Source of the DNA: Willaertia magna
Taxonomy: Eukaryota > Heterolobosea > Eutetramitea > Acrasida > Naegleriidae
NCBI GenBank assembly: GCA_902984215.1
Contig: CADWAF010001606.1
Location: 1-21,832, forward strand
DNA: 21,832 nt
Direction of reading: 5' to 3'
The position numbers and the translations under genes are program-made. Positions 19,367 to 21,832 of the stretch are shown in pieces. Each line of letters begins with the position of its first letter. The first letter of the stretch is position 1. The notes under the pieces were generated by a model. The model was given only the letters and a program-made list of their open reading frames with translations, had not been told where the DNA came from and did not search any database.

Positions 19367-19670
19367 AAAATGTTAAAAACGAAACAGCTTTGTGGGAAGC
19401 TTCCCTGTACAGATTTTAGAATTTAAAACAATAATACTTCGGAAAAGGTATATGCTTTTTTATTCTTGGTTTAAACATGAAGTAGATGGTATGCCTGTAG
19501 AAACAAAGATTACATAGAAAAGTGTTTTCTTTGGAATGTTTTACCAAATATTCATTGACATGGTATTGAACTAACACGTGATTGTTGATTATTGTTATTA
19601 ATAGAGCCCTTTCAATTTTAATATTGGAACTGTTTATGGACTTGCGGTCAGCCAATATGGCTCAACACTA
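19367..19670. other. Intergenic, no gene supported
   Basis: A minus-strand frame of about 79 codons (19416-19655) lacks an ATG near its start and shows no family resemblance, so I do not call it. The rest is ordinary A+T-rich intergenic sequence before the promoter of the right RRM-like gene. Confidence 0.4.
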
Positions 19671-19795
19671 GATCACAGAATTCTGGGCCTGCTTTTTTAA
19701 TGTTGCCGAATTCTGTTTTCACCTCATTTAAAAGAGAACGTTAGTGACACAGTTTGATAAGCAAGTTAAAAAAATTGAATCAACTTACTGTCAGC
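19671..19795 (+). promoter_or_regulatory. Promoter of right RRM-like gene with two GAATTC palindromes
   Basis: Perfect CAGAATTCTG at 19676-19685 and CCGAATTCTG at 19706-19715, the second ending 80 bp before the ATG. A TATA-like TTTAAA follows at 19727-19732. After the second element GAATTCTGTTTTCA is the same as in the left copy, read on the opposite strand. Between the elements the sequence has diverged, which marks them as likely functional. Confidence 0.5.
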
Positions 19796-21832
19796 ATGAA
19801 ATTGCAAGATCAAAATATTGCTACAACCCAGCCAAACCTTCCTAAAAGTGTTAGAATAACCAACATCGACAATGGACAAGATTTGTCTATAGTTTTAAAC
19901 TTTTTCAAAAATCAATTCCCTGCAATGATCCCTCATATTATTAATGAAGAAGGTATTAAACGTATGGGAAATCAACAATTTCCAACAACCTATTACTTTT
20001 TCATTAACTTTAACAGTTCAGATGTAGCTGATACGTTTATTAAAATGTTTAATGGTGCACCAATTGGTTCAAAGAAAATTAAATGTTCTAGTGCACCAAT
20101 TAAACAACCAGCAACTACCAATAATAATATTAACACCCAAATTAATACCACTCCTGGTAACAATGCTGGCACCATTCAACTTAATGTTTTGAAATGTAGA
20201 ATGTTGTTGAAATCTCCAAATACTATTGCTGAATTTGAAAAAACTTGTAATGTAAAGTTAGATATTCGACCTGATTCAAAAGATATTAAAGTGGTTAAAT
20301 TGGATAATTCACAATTGGATTTGAGTTATGTTGAATTTAAATTGAACAGTTTTCTCAATGGAGTAACTTTGGAAAAGTCATTCTACACTGAAATTACTTC
20401 TGAAAAGAATGCATTTATTTTAAAATACTTATTTGAATGTAATTGTGAGCAATACGGCTTAGAGTTTGTTAAAGCATTCCCCACAAAGGTTGAATTCACT
20501 ATTGGTGGCGAAAAAAAGAATGTAACAAAATGTTGTGAATTATTATTTCCTTTAATGAAGATGGAAATTAAAAAGAATATTAAGGGAATGAAGAAACAAG
20601 AGTTATTAAATTTGTTACTTAAACAATTTGGTAAAACTAATATTCGTACATTTATCGAAGAAAACACTGATAATAGTTTTAACATTTTGGTTACTGTTCC
20701 TAATAAGATAGATTATGAAACAGCCAACACTGAAATTAATAATTTATTAAAAAAGAAAAAGAAAGAAATTTTTAAAGAAACTATTAAACTTGGTGTTTCA
20801 GAACAAAATTTTCTCAGAAAATATCATTCACATTTAATCAAGGCAAAGAACAACATTACTAATAACAATCCTAAAGATAAATCCAATGATAGTAAATCAA
20901 AAGAAAGTGATGACAAATTAATAATCAAGAGAAAAACAGGAGAAAATGATACTTTTGAAATTTTAGGAAATGCAAAGTTAGTTAAAGAAAGAAAGATTGA
21001 AATTAGCAAGATTATAAAATTATTGAAAACAAAAGAATTTCAAGAAAAAGTGGATAAGAAATTAGCTAAACCTATTGAGGCAAAGTTAGAAAATTTAACT
21101 AAAGAATGGGAATCCAATGTTAAATTAATTGTAAAACACAAGTTAGATGATAAAACTAATGTTATGAAGGTATATGTTTCTGTATTTAATGATGACGATT
21201 ATTTTAATGAAACTATTGAGAAAGAATTAAAAGAGTTATTAAATACTGAAAAGAGAATTATTACGTTAAAGCCAACTCAAGTTACTACCATTAAGAAGAA
21301 TCAAAAAATGTTAACAGATTTAGAAGATGATGATGTTGTTATTAATTTTAACGAAATGAAAAAACTAATATGCGTTGTTGCATTAGATAAAGATACATTG
21401 CAAAGTGTTTGTGAAAATATTAATTCAACTTTAGAAGGTACACAGCAAAGATCTAAGGTAATTACATTTGCTTCTTGGACTGAAAAGGGATTATTTGAAA
21501 AAGAAATTGAACAATATGCAAAGAATAATCAAATTAAAGTAATTAATAATAAGAAAGAATTAAAATTAATATTTAATGGTGCATCCCAAGCAGTAGATAA
21601 CTTTATGGAAAATATTGCTTTTAATGTTTTGGCAAAGGTCAGAAATATTATTTATCAAGATTTTATTGAAGTTACAAAAGATGAATTTAAATATTTAACA
21701 GGTGCAAACTTTAAAAATTATATTGATGAAGTTGCTAAACCTAACAATATTGAAGTTGATAGAATTGGAGATGAAATAGTTCAAATAATTAAATGCAATT
21801 CTACTATAATATATGTTATTAAAAAGGATATT
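19796..21832 (+). CDS. RRM-like N-terminal domain protein, right copy (C-terminus beyond window)
   Basis: The frame is open for 679 codons from the ATG at 19796 to the last base of the window. Residues about 19-101 form an RRM-like unit: VRITNID, LSIVLNFFKNQ, TTYYFFINF, DVADTFIKMFNG and IGSKKIKCSSA. A linker rich in Asn and Thr follows (about 105-125), absent from the left copy, and then the Lys-rich repeat region shared by both. The extra N-terminal residues and this linker explain the 31-codon length difference. In the last 118 residues only six differ from the left copy, whereas near the N-terminus about 31 of 83 differ. The function is unknown; RNA binding is suggested by the RRM-like fold only. 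Confidence 0.8.
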   Translation, partial: MKLQDQNIATTQPNLPKSVRITNIDNGQDLSIVLNFFKNQFPAMIPHIINEEGIKRMGNQQFPTTYYFFINFNSSDVADTFIKMFNGAPIGSKKIKCSSAPIKQPATTNNNINTQINTTPGNNAGTIQLNVLKCRMLLKSPNTIAEFEKTCNVKLDIRPDSKDIKVVKLDNSQLDLSYVEFKLNSFLNGVTLEKSFYTEITSEKNAFILKYLFECNCEQYGLEFVKAFPTKVEFTIGGEKKNVTKCCELLFPLMKMEIKKNIKGMKKQELLNLLLKQFGKTNIRTFIEENTDNSFNILVTVPNKIDYETANTEINNLLKKKKKEIFKETIKLGVSEQNFLRKYHSHLIKAKNNITNNNPKDKSNDSKSKESDDKLIIKRKTGENDTFEILGNAKLVKERKIEISKIIKLLKTKEFQEKVDKKLAKPIEAKLENLTKEWESNVKLIVKHKLDDKTNVMKVYVSVFNDDDYFNETIEKELKELLNTEKRIITLKPTQVTTIKKNQKMLTDLEDDDVVINFNEMKKLICVVALDKDTLQSVCENINSTLEGTQQRSKVITFASWTEKGLFEKEIEQYAKNNQIKVINNKKELKLIFNGASQAVDNFMENIAFNVLAKVRNIIYQDFIEVTKDEFKYLTGANFKNYIDEVAKPNNIEVDRIGDEIVQIIKCNSTIIYVIKKDI

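Noticed and set aside
19993..20175. Minus-strand hydrophobic frame
   Set aside because: It is antisense to the Asn/Thr-rich linker of the right RRM-like gene; no independent support.

Overview
This window is nuclear DNA from an AT-rich unicellular eukaryote. The evidence is short GT-AG introns (41, 47, 49, 57, 61 and 111 bp, plus one other short intron), runs of A just before most start codons, a heterotrimeric G-protein alpha subunit, a Rho-like protein ending in a CaaX box, an exosome ring subunit, BTB/BACK and RCC1-repeat proteins, an asparagine-rich protein and a split-promoter tRNA gene. The genetic code looks standard: TAA and TGA both act as stops. The mix fits an amoeboid or flagellate protist (Heterolobosea, Amoebozoa or an Anaeramoeba-like lineage), but I cannot fix the species or group.

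Layout. Positions 1-7836 carry a run of minus-strand genes: a large RRM-like protein cut by the left edge, an RCC1-repeat protein, a two-exon G-alpha, tRNA-Val(AAC), a four-helix membrane protein, exosome subunit Rrp43 and a four-exon degenerate Rho-type protein with a CaaX box. From 8191 to 12218 the genes are on the plus strand: an Asn-rich protein, a PDI-derived double-thioredoxin protein and a second RCC1-repeat protein. A small hypothetical gene (12271-12708, minus) and a three-exon BTB-BACK gene fused to an ALK/LTK-type glycine-rich domain (12985-14814, plus) follow. An RCC1-like relic lies directly behind the BTB gene. Then comes a gene desert of about 3.3 kb (roughly 15430-18780) that is almost pure A+T. 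After it lie a small uncertain minus-strand gene and, from 19796 to the right edge, a second copy of the RRM-like gene.

The two edge genes are paralogues in inverted orientation. Both reading frames run off the window at the same homologous codon, and their similarity climbs from about 63% near the N-termini to about 95% at the edges. Their promoters share two copies of a CAGAATTCTG-like palindrome, and the nearer copy sits 80-81 bp before each ATG.

Several genes belong to signalling families (G-alpha, pseudo-Rho, RCC1, BTB), but nothing shows they form one pathway. The strongest leads are the BTB-BACK/ALK-glycine-rich fusion, the pseudo-Rho protein, the b'-a'-D-Trx protein without ER signals, the inverted gene pair with its conserved promoter palindromes, and the A+T block as a possible centromere.
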